Below are positions 51,653 to 59,816 of a stretch of DNA of 64,000 nt, piece after piece. The first letter of the stretch is position 1, and each line of letters begins with the position of its first letter. A model generated the notes under the pieces. It saw only the letters and a list, made by a program, of their open reading frames with translations, did no database searches and was not told the origin of the DNA. Position numbers and translations under genes: made by a program. The stretch comes from UBA1014 sp964344035. Its GTDB lineage: Bacteria; SAR324; NAC60-12. The stretch covers positions 35,125 through 99,124 of the forward strand of contig CAYFLK010000006.1 in the NCBI GenBank assembly GCA_964344035.1, read 5' to 3'.

Positions 51653-53224
51653 ATGTCAAACATCCTCAGGCTGCTGATTCTGCTCCTCGGCTGCGCCCTC
51701 TATTTGGCGGGCAAGGCAGACGCGCAGGAAAGCCCGAAGGCCAAAGCCGCATGGTGGCTGGAGCAGCACGGCGCGCTGACGGAAGACCTGGAACCGCGCA
51801 TCGCTTTGGTCCGCGGGGTCTGGGAACGTGTCGAAGCCGCCTCGGAACGCAGCCCAAAACGCCTGCCCCGGCTGGTACTGCTCCGTTCTCACCATGCGCC
51901 GATGGCGCATGCGCTTCCGGACGGCAGCGTCCTTCTCAACCGCGCGGCGATTCGGCTCTGTTATGACGGTGTGAAGCGTGAACTGGGCGACGCGCGCATG
52001 GCGTTTCTGCTCGGGCATGAACTGGCGCACCTCGCCAAAGACGATTTCTGGGCGGCGGAAGCGTTTTCACGGGTGGGCGCCGTCCCTGAAATCGCGGAAG
52101 CGCGCGTCCATCTTGAACAACTGCTGCGGCGCTCTGAACCTGACGGCAAAAACCAGGCCGCCCGTCTCAGGGAGCTTCAGGCAGACGCCCACGGGCTGAT
52201 TGCCATGACCGCCGCGGGTTACAATCCGAAGCGTGTGCTCGATGTCGACTCCACCTTCTTCCAGCTCTGGTCCGCCCGCGTCATCGAGCTTCAGGGTCAA
52301 TCCCCGGCTCCAGCTCAATACCCCGCGGACGCGGAGCGCGCCGCGCTGCTGCGTTCCCAGCTGTCGGCGGTGCGGCGAGAACTGCTGGTCTTCGACGCGG
52401 GAACAAAACTGCAGCAGCTCGGGAGATATGATGACGCGCGGGTGCTGCTCGAACACTTCCGCGGCCGCTTTCCCGGACGCGAGATATTCAACAACCTCGG
52501 TTTAAGCGAATACCGGCTCGCCATGCGCGAACTTGCCGGCTACGACGCCCGCTGGGCTGCACGTTATTTTACCGCGCTGGTCGCGGACCTGGAAACCATG
52601 GGAACACTGACCCGCGGGCGCACGGGCGGTCCTGCTCGCGGACCCGGAAAACGCTGCGTCGCGCTCCTGGGGTTTCAAACCCATTTTCGGCGTGCGCTTA
52701 AGTATTTCGAAAAAGCGTCGCGGATGGACCCTGAATACCTGCCCGCGCGCGTAAACCTCTCTTCGGCGCGTCTGACCGCCGGGGATTACGCTGGCGCGAT
52801 GAGCGCCGCTGACCAGGTGTTGCGCGTCAACCCCGAACAGCGCGAAGCGATGAACAACAAGGCCGTTGCCCTGCATGCGTTCGGACGCGAAATGGGGATG
52901 GACACCACCGACCGCGCCCTGAGCGTACTGGAAACCATACTGCGTAAACACCCTGATTACGCGGCAGCGGCCTACAACCGCGCGGTCCTGCTGACCGAAA
53001 GGCAGCGACCCGGAAGCGCCGGGCAGGCGTGGGAGCGGCTGCTGCGATACCGCCTGCCGCCGTTGTACCGCGCGCGGGTCTACATGAACCTGGGACGTAC
53101 CGAACCCCCCCCCGGTTCGTGCCCGAAAGGCGAGTGTTTCTCCCCCCATGTCCCTGGGCGCGTTGACCCGCCGGGGGAGGGAAAGGTTTGCCGGGATGAC
53201 CTGCGTGCGGGTGCGCTCCGGTGA
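51653..53224 (+). CDS. Exported M48-like metalloprotease with TPR repeats, frameshifted near the C-terminus
   Basis: Start ATG 51653, then a signal peptide (LLILLLGCALYLAGKADA). The zinc protease site is HELAH at residues 122-126, with the third ligand likely in ELQADAHGLIAMTAAGYNP. TPR-like helices follow (about 270-500; FEKASRMDPEYLPARVNLSS, VLRVNPEQREAMNNKAVALH). This resembles BepA/YfgC-type envelope quality-control proteases. At a run of nine C (53105-53113) the frame continues to a spurious end at 53224, while the natural C-terminus is in another frame (53103-53483). It lies third in the sigma/anti-sigma operon. Confidence 0.82.
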   Translation: MSNILRLLILLLGCALYLAGKADAQESPKAKAAWWLEQHGALTEDLEPRIALVRGVWERVEAASERSPKRLPRLVLLRSHHAPMAHALPDGSVLLNRAAIRLCYDGVKRELGDARMAFLLGHELAHLAKDDFWAAEAFSRVGAVPEIAEARVHLEQLLRRSEPDGKNQAARLRELQADAHGLIAMTAAGYNPKRVLDVDSTFFQLWSARVIELQGQSPAPAQYPADAERAALLRSQLSAVRRELLVFDAGTKLQQLGRYDDARVLLEHFRGRFPGREIFNNLGLSEYRLAMRELAGYDARWAARYFTALVADLETMGTLTRGRTGGPARGPGKRCVALLGFQTHFRRALKYFEKASRMDPEYLPARVNLSSARLTAGDYAGAMSAADQVLRVNPEQREAMNNKAVALHAFGREMGMDTTDRALSVLETILRKHPDYAAAAYNRAVLLTERQRPGSAGQAWERLLRYRLPPLYRARVYMNLGRTEPPPGSCPKGECFSPHVPGRVDPPGEGKVCRDDLRAGALR

Positions 53225-53483
53225 TTTCCATGCACGCGCCTGTGAACAGGGTACGCTGCGGGTACTGGTCATTGACGAGGCAGTCGAACTCGTATCCGCC
53301 CCGGCGGAAGCGGACCTGAAATCCCGGCTACGGCGCATGCCTCCGCCCGTAAAAATCATCCAAAGCGGAAACTGGACCACTCAAATCTATCCCGGTCGCC
53401 TCAGCGATGCTTACGAAAATAACGCCCGCCGTGTCTGGTGGTTTCTTCCGCGGCGTGGAACTGACTGGTTGTTTAAGCGTTGA
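53103..53483 (+). pseudogene. C-terminal part of the M48/TPR protein in shifted frame
   Basis: Continuing past the C9 tract in the +1 frame gives VRARKASVSPPMSLGALTRR, then a beta-rich region (GTLRVLVIDEAVELVSAP, VKIIQSGNWTTQIYPGRL) and the terminus NNARRVWWFLPRRGTDW. The terminus recurs in a second, degenerate copy at 54314-54406, which shows that it is real coding sequence. A one-base change in the C-run would join it to the protease. Confidence 0.75.
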
Positions 53484-53559
53484 CGCTAATGCGGTCTTAA
53501 ACGCTCCATTATTCCCGGTCTCCAACACTCTTTGCACATTTGGCGGTATCCCGCGGGAA

Positions 53560-53781
53560 TCAGGCTGCGTAACGCGTCACTTCTAATTCTGAACCTCGTC
53601 CTTGGGTGTCCAGCAGCGGTTCGATTTTCTCCATGACCTGGTCATCGATGATAACCTCACCGCACTGTTTGCATTCAAGCACGGGCAGGTCCTTGATGAT
53701 TCGGATGGCATGCTGATCCAGTTTGAAAGGCAGGTCCGTCACCTGTGCCTGCATGAGGCCTCCGCAAACATGACAGTTCAT
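53560..53781 (-). CDS. YgiT-type zinc-finger antitoxin
   Basis: A 73-residue protein from ATG 53781 with two CxxC pairs, NCHVCGG and ECKQCGE. A conserved acidic hydrophobic terminus follows (VIIDDQVMEKIEPLLD), the layout of YgiT/MqsA N-domain proteins. It is encoded after a DUF4258 gene with an ATGA overlap, a frequent toxin-antitoxin pairing. It lacks the C-terminal HTH of full MqsA. Confidence 0.8.
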   Translation of the reverse strand: MNCHVCGGLMQAQVTDLPFKLDQHAIRIIKDLPVLECKQCGEVIIDDQVMEKIEPLLDTQGRGSELEVTRYAA

Positions 53782-54122
53782 AGTTTTCTCCTTTGCTTGA
53801 AGTTGGACTCCCATTTATTTGGCTGCGGAAAATATGTCGTTATCACCCGCACGTTTTTCATCTTCACATCAACGGCAAACAAAACGTGGAAGATACGGTT
53901 TCCGTAACATCCCCATACCAGGTAGCTGGGATGATATTTGTCATCAGGATAGGATTCAATTATTTCAAAGCTGTCGACGGCATCAGTGATCATTTGCCTG
54001 GAGATTTTACGCTGCAGCAATCGCATGTTTACATGATAGGTCCAGAACACTCTGGATTCCCGAACTTGGTTTTGTATATATTCCAGGGGATTTTCCGGTA
54101 CCTGTGGTGTGGGATTTTTCAC
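53778..54122 (-). CDS. DUF4258 domain protein, likely RelE-like toxin
   Basis: A 114-residue protein. The DUF4258 pattern is clear: TYHVNMRLLQRKISRQMITD, IIESYPDDKYHPSYLVWG, RIFHVLFAVD and VITTYFPQPNKWESNFKQRR. DUF4258 proteins are thought to be relatives of RelE/HicA-type mRNA interferases and often pair with YgiT-type antitoxins, as here (ATGA overlap). The pair separates the M48 gene from a relic of its own 3' end. Confidence 0.8.
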   Translation of the reverse strand: MKNPTPQVPENPLEYIQNQVRESRVFWTYHVNMRLLQRKISRQMITDAVDSFEIIESYPDDKYHPSYLVWGCYGNRIFHVLFAVDVKMKNVRVITTYFPQPNKWESNFKQRRKL

Positions 54123-54313
54123 TGCATGAGCCGATTCAAAATGCGGGTCATAACTGCCTGGACAGTAAAGCCTCTGAGGTGGATGTGTTTCAACATTTTC
54201 GCATTTAACTTACATTTCCTCCACACAAGATGGAAGGCAAATTGTTCCATGAATACCATGTACATTAACCCCTCCGGACATCACTCCGCGAACCTGCGGG
54301 CATCGTCCGACTA

Positions 54314-54406
54314 ACCCATATCCCCCGAGGCATCTTGGTCTCAACAATCCTCGAAAACGCACGCCGCGACTGGTGGTTTCTTCCTGAAAACAGCCAGGGC
54401 CGTTAG
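54314..54406 (+). pseudogene. Relic of the 3' end of the M48/TPR gene
   Basis: A plus-strand frame ending in TAG at 54404-54406 reads THIPRGILVSTILENARRDW then WFLPENSQGR. It aligns with TQIYPGRLSDAYENNARRVW / WFLPRRG at the end of the M48/TPR gene, and the DNA for the shared NARRxWWFLP is also closely similar. No start or upstream coding is left. It lies just beyond the toxin-antitoxin pair. Confidence 0.65.
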
Positions 54407-55122
54407 CCTGTTTTTGCGGCTGTAGAAAACTTTTTTTCAAAAAACAGGGGAAATTCCCGGAAATCAGCATTTTTTCTTCACTATTTTCGCCTAAATCCAC
54501 TCTCATTTTTTTTCCATTTTTTCTGCTGACAGACAATTCTGTAAAAATCGATATAAATAAAAAGTTTGTAATATCAATAAATTACAGAAATATGGTAAAA
54601 TTCAGAATTATTCATGCATGTAACTAACTGATATTATTTATATAATAATTGCTCATCTATACAATTGCATTTCTTGACATTTGTGCTATTGATGAGATTC
54701 GGCATTTTTCCGAGGCCGGGCTTTGCAGAAAATGGGACCACGGGTTTGTTTCCATTGAAGTGAAAACTGTCCATCGATTATTGCAAACACGACTCCATGA
54801 TGAAGCCCTCATGGGCGCGTGTTCAACCAAACCCTTCCCGCAGATGAACCGCCAATGCCTCATTTTCCGGATCAACAGTCCCGTTCAATCATCCGCAGGG
54901 CCTGATACCGGATGCCCGGAACCAAGCTGAATTTTTAGATGCTGATATCATGTTGTTTTTTCAGAAACCGCACCCATGCATGAAATAATATGATGAAATT
55001 TCATTTTTTGTCCGTCCAAGCATAATAACAGAGGATGAAAACCGGCAAGTCCGCCGGGTTTCCCTGTACCGCGGGAGGAAACTTCCGTGCTTGAATCAAC
55101 CCCATCAACCGACGAGGTCATG
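54407..55122. other. Non-coding region with AT-rich core and candidate promoter
   Basis: 54407-54660 is AT-rich (notably 54530-54655) and without genes. 54660-54930 has only weak open frames that I do not believe. A sigma-type promoter lies at 54991-55020, and a 19-codon leader-like frame (MKTGKSAGFPCTAGG...) starts at 55034. Confidence 0.5.
54991..55020 (+). promoter_or_regulatory. Candidate alternative-sigma promoter, copy A
   Basis: TGATGAAATT, 7 bases, then TTGTCCGTCCAAG. The same two blocks with identical spacing occur at 59768-59797. Read as -35 (GAAATT) and -10 (CCGTC), this fits ECF-type promoters, whose -10 often contains CGTC. It lies about 100 bases before the first LPP20-like lipoprotein gene. 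Confidence 0.6.
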
Positions 55123-55749
55123 ATGAAACAAGTATCACTGATAATGCTCACCCTGGTCGCCGCCCTGTCCCTGGTCGCGTGTTCCGCCAAGGCCCCGACT
55201 CCCGGGAGTTCTGAAGCAGCCGATGTTTCTGACCGTCCGGAATGGACCATGAACGAACCGGAGGTGGAAGACGAGACGATGTACTTCGTCGGCATCTCCG
55301 CGGTGCATGTGAGCGAGAAAAACGCCCGCGACGACGCGCGCCGTAATTCGGTCAGCGCCGCGATCCAGTACCTGGGAACCATGGCCAAGAGTAAATTTGA
55401 GAGCGCTTCAGTGACATACGGCCTTTCCAGCGAAGCCATGGACCCGACCACCAGCGCGCGCATGTATGAAAAGCAGGTCGCCGCGAACGTCACCCGTCGT
55501 CTGAAAGCAAAAACCTGGTACATGGAACGCGAAACTGATTCCTCGGGAAAAAGCGGATACAAGTACTTCGTGCTGGCGGGGGTCCCTGTCAAGTCGCTGG
55601 ACGAAGCTTTCCGGCAGACCGCCAGGCAGAACATGGATGACGCAAGGAAACGCGCGAAGGAAGCCGCCACCGACCAGGCCAGGCGGCAGGCGGAGCAGGC
55701 GGCAAAGTTCTGGGATGACATGCAGAAGCAGGGCGTTGTCACCGACTGA
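55123..55749 (+). CDS. LPP20-like lipoprotein
   Basis: A 208-residue lipoprotein. I take the second of two ATG codons (55123) because GACGAGG lies 5 bases before it. The lipobox is LVAC in LVAALSLVACSAK. The mature part follows the LPP20 pattern: PEWTMNEPEVEDETMYFVGI, then KNARDDARRNSVSAAIQYLG and YKYFVLAGVPVKSLDEAF. A charged Ala/Arg-rich C-terminal helix ends the chain. It is probably anchored in the outer membrane. The next gene is a larger relative. Function unknown. Confidence 0.8.
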   Translation: MKQVSLIMLTLVAALSLVACSAKAPTPGSSEAADVSDRPEWTMNEPEVEDETMYFVGISAVHVSEKNARDDARRNSVSAAIQYLGTMAKSKFESASVTYGLSSEAMDPTTSARMYEKQVAANVTRRLKAKTWYMERETDSSGKSGYKYFVLAGVPVKSLDEAFRQTARQNMDDARKRAKEAATDQARRQAEQAAKFWDDMQKQGVVTD

Positions 55750-55764
55750 AGCGGGTGAGTCCGT

Positions 55765-57243
55765 ATGAATAAAGCTATGCGCAGGCTGATGCTTTTGCTG
55801 ATGCTGGGGATGGGCGCCTGCAGCGTTTCTCCCTCGCCTGTTCCTTCAACAGGGAATTCTCTGCGGGAGGAACTGGTCCGCAGGGTCCCTGAAGAGGAGC
55901 CGGAATGGACTGTGCTGGGAAGCCGCGAGGAAGACGAAGAACACTTCTTCTTCGTCGGGTATTCAAAAAAGCGCCGCGAGGAACGTGATGCGCTCGCGGA
56001 AGCGAGGAGTGATGCGGGCAACCGTTTTGTCGAATACTGCGGAATCGAGGCCCGCGTGTTCAACGAGTACCTTTCGGTGTCCTTTGCCCTTTCCTCGCAG
56101 GTCCGGGACGCGACAGAATCCAGGCGCTCCGGTTCCAGGCAACGCGCGGAAGCATATTTCAGCCGCCTCAAACTTGTTGAGCGTTCCGCGGTGTTGTTTC
56201 GTGAACTGCGCGGCGAGGCCGAAGTCGGGCGTTTCTACCGTGTTAAGGTGCTCGCGCGCGTGCCGAAATCTGAATATGAACGGGTGCGGGAGTGGAAGAA
56301 GGAGCACGATAAGCGGCGCATGGAAATTGCGGAAAACGTGTTGGAGAAACAGCTCACCTCCGCGCAGACTCTCGCGGATGACGGCAGCCTTCTGGCTTCC
56401 CTGGAACAGCTGCGCCTGGCCCGTGAAGCTGCCGCTGAGGAGCAGACACCCCGCTGGCGGCTCTACCTCGCCCGGGCCAAAGAAATGCAGGCTTTCCTGC
56501 TTGCTGGACTTAACCTTGTATCCGCTTCGCTGCCCCTCCAGCAGATCGAACCGGGAAAAGCTCCTCAACCACTGGCGGTGCGCGTGCAGCTGCGCGGAAG
56601 GGATGGCAGGCAGCGTCCTGTCCCGCATTTCCCGGTCGTCTTCTACAATGCCGGTGCGAGGATGTCTGTCCGCAGCGGGCCCGACGGACGGGCTGTTTTC
56701 CAGCTCCCGCCCCGCAATGAAGAAGGAATTCTCGAACTCCAGGCGCGCGCGGATGTGGAACTGCTTGACAAACTTTTACCTCCCGAATCATTGGCGGCGC
56801 TAAAAGGCCGTCCGCTTCCCTTCCGCATTGAAGTGACGACCCCGTTTTTGAAAAAGCAGGTGATGCCGGATTTTCAGCTCCTGCTGAACTCCACGCCGGC
56901 CCGGGAAAGTTTGCATGTGGGCATACCGGTTTCCTTTACAGTGCGGTGCGAACGGCGCTGCCATGCGCGTCTATATGCCTGGGACGGACGCTTCGGAGTC
57001 CTGCTTGCGTATACCGGCAGCCGGAGGTTGCTACGGAAAAAACCGGTACAACTTGCGCGGATCACACCGGAAGCGGCCGGGCGTTACACTTTCATTGCAC
57101 TGGCCGCGGCAGGGCGGTTCCCCGATTTCGATGCGCCTGGAACAAAGTACTCTCTGGACGAGTTCCGGGTGCTGCTGAAAAACTTCCGCGATTCGGACGG
57201 ACCCAAATCAGAAACCCAGGTTGAAATCAACGTCTTGCCCTGA
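55765..57243 (+). CDS. Large LPP20/DUF4384-like lipoprotein
   Basis: A 492-residue lipoprotein with lipobox MGAC (LLLMLGMGACSVSP). The N-terminal 190 residues parallel the preceding gene (PEWTVLGSREEDEEHFFFVG; LAEARSDAGNRFVEYCGIEA; GRFYRVKVLARVPKSEYERV), so the two are paralogues. After a helical linker come an Ig-like beta domain (about 270-340; HFPVVFYNAGARMSVRSGPD) and a C-terminal part resembling DUF4384 (RCHARLYAWDGRFGVLLAY). It follows 15 bases after the first gene and precedes an S1C protease gene by 10 bases, so it is one operon. Confidence 0.72.
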   Translation: MNKAMRRLMLLLMLGMGACSVSPSPVPSTGNSLREELVRRVPEEEPEWTVLGSREEDEEHFFFVGYSKKRREERDALAEARSDAGNRFVEYCGIEARVFNEYLSVSFALSSQVRDATESRRSGSRQRAEAYFSRLKLVERSAVLFRELRGEAEVGRFYRVKVLARVPKSEYERVREWKKEHDKRRMEIAENVLEKQLTSAQTLADDGSLLASLEQLRLAREAAAEEQTPRWRLYLARAKEMQAFLLAGLNLVSASLPLQQIEPGKAPQPLAVRVQLRGRDGRQRPVPHFPVVFYNAGARMSVRSGPDGRAVFQLPPRNEEGILELQARADVELLDKLLPPESLAALKGRPLPFRIEVTTPFLKKQVMPDFQLLLNSTPARESLHVGIPVSFTVRCERRCHARLYAWDGRFGVLLAYTGSRRLLRKKPVQLARITPEAAGRYTFIALAAAGRFPDFDAPGTKYSLDEFRVLLKNFRDSDGPKSETQVEINVLP

Positions 57244-57253
57244 AAGGAGTGAT

Positions 57254-58306
57254 ATGTCCCGGTTTATGCGTGCAGGCGCATTTCTTTTGTCATTCGTTTT
57301 GTTGCTTCCATTGTCTGGTGGACGACTCCTGGCCGAGTTAAGTCCTGCCCAGGTGTACCGCGCCACCGGCGATTCGGTTGTGCTGATTCTTGCCATCCAT
57401 ACGGACGGGTCCCGCTCCAAGGGCGCCGGCTCGGTGATCGCGCCCGGACGCGTCCTGACCAACGCCCACGTTGTGCTCGACTCCTCCGGTCGTCAGCCAC
57501 AAAGGTTGCTGGTTTTTCTGCGCGCTGACAACCTCAACGACGATTCCCGCCGCGTCTACATGAAGGGCCGCGCGGGCCGTGTTGTGCGTTCCGACCGCGG
57601 TCTCGACCTGGCCCTGCTTGAAGTGGAGGACATCGAGCGCGTCAAACCGCTCCATTTCGGGGATTCATCACGGGTAAGTATCGGCGACCCCGTGCTCGCC
57701 ATCGGTCATCCGGAAAACGGTGGACTCTGGTCCCTCACCTCTGGACGCATCGGTGCGAGAATCCGCAACCACGGGCAAATAATGGGGCGTCACGTTTTCC
57801 AGACGGAAACCTCCCTCAACCGCGGCAACTCCGGCGGACCGTTGCTCAACTACGGAGGACAGATGATCGGAGTCAACACCAGTATCGCCCGCAAATCCGC
57901 GGACGGGATGGCGATCACCGGGGTGAATTTCTCGGTCCAGTCCAACGTCGTCCGCGACTGGCTCAAACAGGGCGGCGTTCAAATTGCAGCCCATGCCGCT
58001 GCTTTGCCCGGGGGAACCATCCAGGCAGGCATCCGCCGCACGGATGAAATGCAGCAGCCAAGTACCACGGCCACCCGGGAACACCGGCAGCCCGCTTTCC
58101 CGCTTCCTCCGCTCCGAACCATCCCGCGCCCGGAGGACGGGCTGCTGACGCCTCCGCGACCGTTCAAGGACAGCGGCCTCTTCGATTCCATGTTGGTGAT
58201 GCAGGAAGAAGCATTTGACCGGATGATGAAACAGCAGGAGGAAGATATTGACCGCAAGATGGAGGAATCATTCGAATCGTTTAAAACACATAACCACCCG
58301 TTGTAG
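57254..58306 (+). CDS. Exported S1C (DegP/HtrA-like) serine protease without PDZ domain
   Basis: A 350-residue protein from ATG 57254 (AAAGGAG just upstream) with a signal peptide (FLLSFVLLLPLSGGRLLA). The trypsin-like triad is visible: His72 in LTNAHVV, Asp118 in GLDLALLEV, Ser193 in LNRGNSGGPLL. DegP proteins carry PDZ domains, but here a proline-rich linker and a Met/Glu-rich helix (FDRMMKQQEEDIDRKMEES) replace them. It probably degrades or processes envelope proteins. It sits in the operon of the LPP20-like genes. Its stop codon lies within a repeat (58303). Confidence 0.88.
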   Translation: MSRFMRAGAFLLSFVLLLPLSGGRLLAELSPAQVYRATGDSVVLILAIHTDGSRSKGAGSVIAPGRVLTNAHVVLDSSGRQPQRLLVFLRADNLNDDSRRVYMKGRAGRVVRSDRGLDLALLEVEDIERVKPLHFGDSSRVSIGDPVLAIGHPENGGLWSLTSGRIGARIRNHGQIMGRHVFQTETSLNRGNSGGPLLNYGGQMIGVNTSIARKSADGMAITGVNFSVQSNVVRDWLKQGGVQIAAHAAALPGGTIQAGIRRTDEMQQPSTTATREHRQPAFPLPPLRTIPRPEDGLLTPPRPFKDSGLFDSMLVMQEEAFDRMMKQQEEDIDRKMEESFESFKTHNHPL

Positions 58307-58357
58307 GGGCAAACCCCCGTGTTTGCCCAATGTAGAGACAGACCCCCATGTCTGCCC
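58303..58357 (+). repeat. Two tandem hairpin repeats
   Basis: GTAGGGGCAAACCCCC/GTGTTTGCCC (58303-58328) and GTAGAGACAGACCCCC/ATGTCTGCCC (58332-58357) are two versions of one 26-bp unit, each able to form an 8-bp stem. The first supplies the TAG stop of the protease gene. Such repeats are dispersed in environmental genomes. Confidence 0.65.
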
Positions 58358-58369
58358 TGAAAGGAACAG

Positions 58370-59326
58370 ATGATTAAACATGCCCTGCTGATTTACGCCC
58401 TCGCCGTCCTGGCCGTTGGTGCACGGGCACAGACTCCTGAGGAAGCCGCCCGGCAGGCCGTGGAACAGCTGACCGAAAGACTGACCGTCACGCCCCTCGA
58501 AGTGGAAATCACCTCCCTCGTGCTCGAAAACAGCACCATCTCCAGCGCATTCGCGGAACGTTTTATCGGGTTGGTTGAGGACCACATGAAACGCAATCGT
58601 GAGGACTACGTCCGCGTCGAACACAGAAGTCTCGGCCCGGAAAAGCTGCGGCGCGGATTTTCCCTAAACCAGAATTATTCCCAGACTGACGCGCGGGTCA
58701 GCGACGCGATCCTCCAGGGAGTCTACCGCGAGGCTGGGGTCAGGGTCTATGTCAGCCTGCGACTGCTGGGGGAAGACGGCGTGAGGATCGCCGAAGCGGA
58801 AGTTCCGGTTGCCGTCAGCAGCATCCGTGAAGAATTCAAACCACCGCATGAACCGGAAATCCGTGAAGAAACCGAGGCCCTCGGCTCGATGGAGGGACTG
58901 ATGCAGGATTTCCGCGTTGAAGTTGAAGTAAATAAGGGGGTTGGCGCGGTCTACTATCATGGAGACGATTTCGAGGTTTTGCTGAAATCCGAAATCGACA
59001 GCTTCGGCAAGCTGGTTTACCGGGACGTAAACGGTGTCACCACCACCATCTATGAATCCCCGGTGCCGCTGGTCGGCGGGGTGGTGCATCGGCTCCCTTC
59101 GCGCGTCAATGAAGATGCCCGGTGGCAGATTGACTGCGCCCGGGGGTGCGGACCGGAAACCCTGGTGGCGCTTGCCTCCACCGAACCGTTTCCGCTGGAA
59201 CCGGGACCCGAAACCCGAGGCTGGAAACTTCCCGAACATATCCGCCGGCTGCAGCGGAGAGGGGTCAGTCCGCGTGCGCTGCAGGCGATGTCTTTCCTTT
59301 CCGTTACCACTGTCGAACGCCGATGA
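58370..59326 (+). CDS. Exported DUF4384-like hypothetical protein
   Basis: A 318-residue protein with a signal peptide (ALLIYALAVLAVGARA) and AAGGAACAG before the ATG. Residues 20-170 resemble FlgO/CsgG-like lipoprotein modules (VEQLTERLTVTPLEVEITSL; AILQGVYREAGVRVYVSLRL). Residues about 180-250 look like DUF4384 (GAVYYHGDDFEVLLKSEIDS, LVYRDVNGVTTTIYESP). DUF4384 domains often accompany caspase-like proteins, and one lies 490 bases downstream. The domain calls are from pattern memory. Confidence 0.65.
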   Translation: MIKHALLIYALAVLAVGARAQTPEEAARQAVEQLTERLTVTPLEVEITSLVLENSTISSAFAERFIGLVEDHMKRNREDYVRVEHRSLGPEKLRRGFSLNQNYSQTDARVSDAILQGVYREAGVRVYVSLRLLGEDGVRIAEAEVPVAVSSIREEFKPPHEPEIREETEALGSMEGLMQDFRVEVEVNKGVGAVYYHGDDFEVLLKSEIDSFGKLVYRDVNGVTTTIYESPVPLVGGVVHRLPSRVNEDARWQIDCARGCGPETLVALASTEPFPLEPGPETRGWKLPEHIRRLQRRGVSPRALQAMSFLSVTTVERR

Positions 59327-59390
59327 GGATGTTTAGCATTGTTCTTACACCCGATGGATCAAAACTGGGCCTGTTCCTGTTAAATTGCGG

Positions 59391-59444
59391 TAAAAATGGA
59401 AAAAATGGAAAAAATGGAAAAAATGGAAAAAATGGAAAAAATGG
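59391..59444 (+). repeat. 9-bp tandem repeat (AAAAAATGG) x6
   Basis: Five perfect AAAAAATGG units (59400-59444) preceded by one with a T (59391-59399). They lie in the 490-base gap between the DUF4384-like and caspase-like genes. A frame through it reads (NGK)n but belongs to no gene. The rest of 59327-59767 shows no gene. Confidence 0.8.
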
Positions 59445-59767
59445 AAAGCTGGAATGATCAATCAAAATCATGAGTCACTGATTTAACAGGCAATTGAAAA
59501 ACAACCCCGGTTTTATTTTCAGGAAAGAAAAGAAACAGTTTTTTTCCGTTTTGTTCCGTTGAATTATGAAAAAAACGGGTTTATATTGAAATAACCGGTC
59601 TGTTCGGGTTGATGGACGGAAGCACCTGGATTCGGTAAAGGCAGGACCCGTGCTCTTTCGTGTGCGGTCGGTTTTATTTTCATCAGTACACCCGTGCTCT
59701 CTGTTAGGAGTATTTTACGGTTTTGGGAATTATTAAAAAACAGCATTCAAAAAATATCGTGTTTATG

Positions 59768-59797
59768 TGATGAAATTCTGAAATTTGTCCGTCCAAG
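59768..59797 (+). promoter_or_regulatory. Candidate alternative-sigma promoter, copy B
   Basis: TGATGAAATT, 7 bases, then TTGTCCGTCCAAG, identical in both blocks and spacing to copy A at 54991-55020. It lies 20 bases before the ATG of the caspase-like gene (59817) with GAGGAG between, so the transcript would have a very short leader. Confidence 0.62.
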
Positions 59798-59816
59798 TAT
59801 GATGAGAGGAGTCAAC

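Noticed and set aside
52502..53380. 292-codon minus-strand frame
   Set aside because: Antisense of the M48/TPR gene and without a plausible start or family.
54649..54930. 93-codon plus-strand frame in the long gap
   Set aside because: No ribosome binding site, atypical composition and a competing open frame on the other strand. I treat the region as non-coding.
59391..59444. CRISPR-like array
   Set aside because: The 9-bp units are contiguous with no spacers, so it is a simple tandem repeat.
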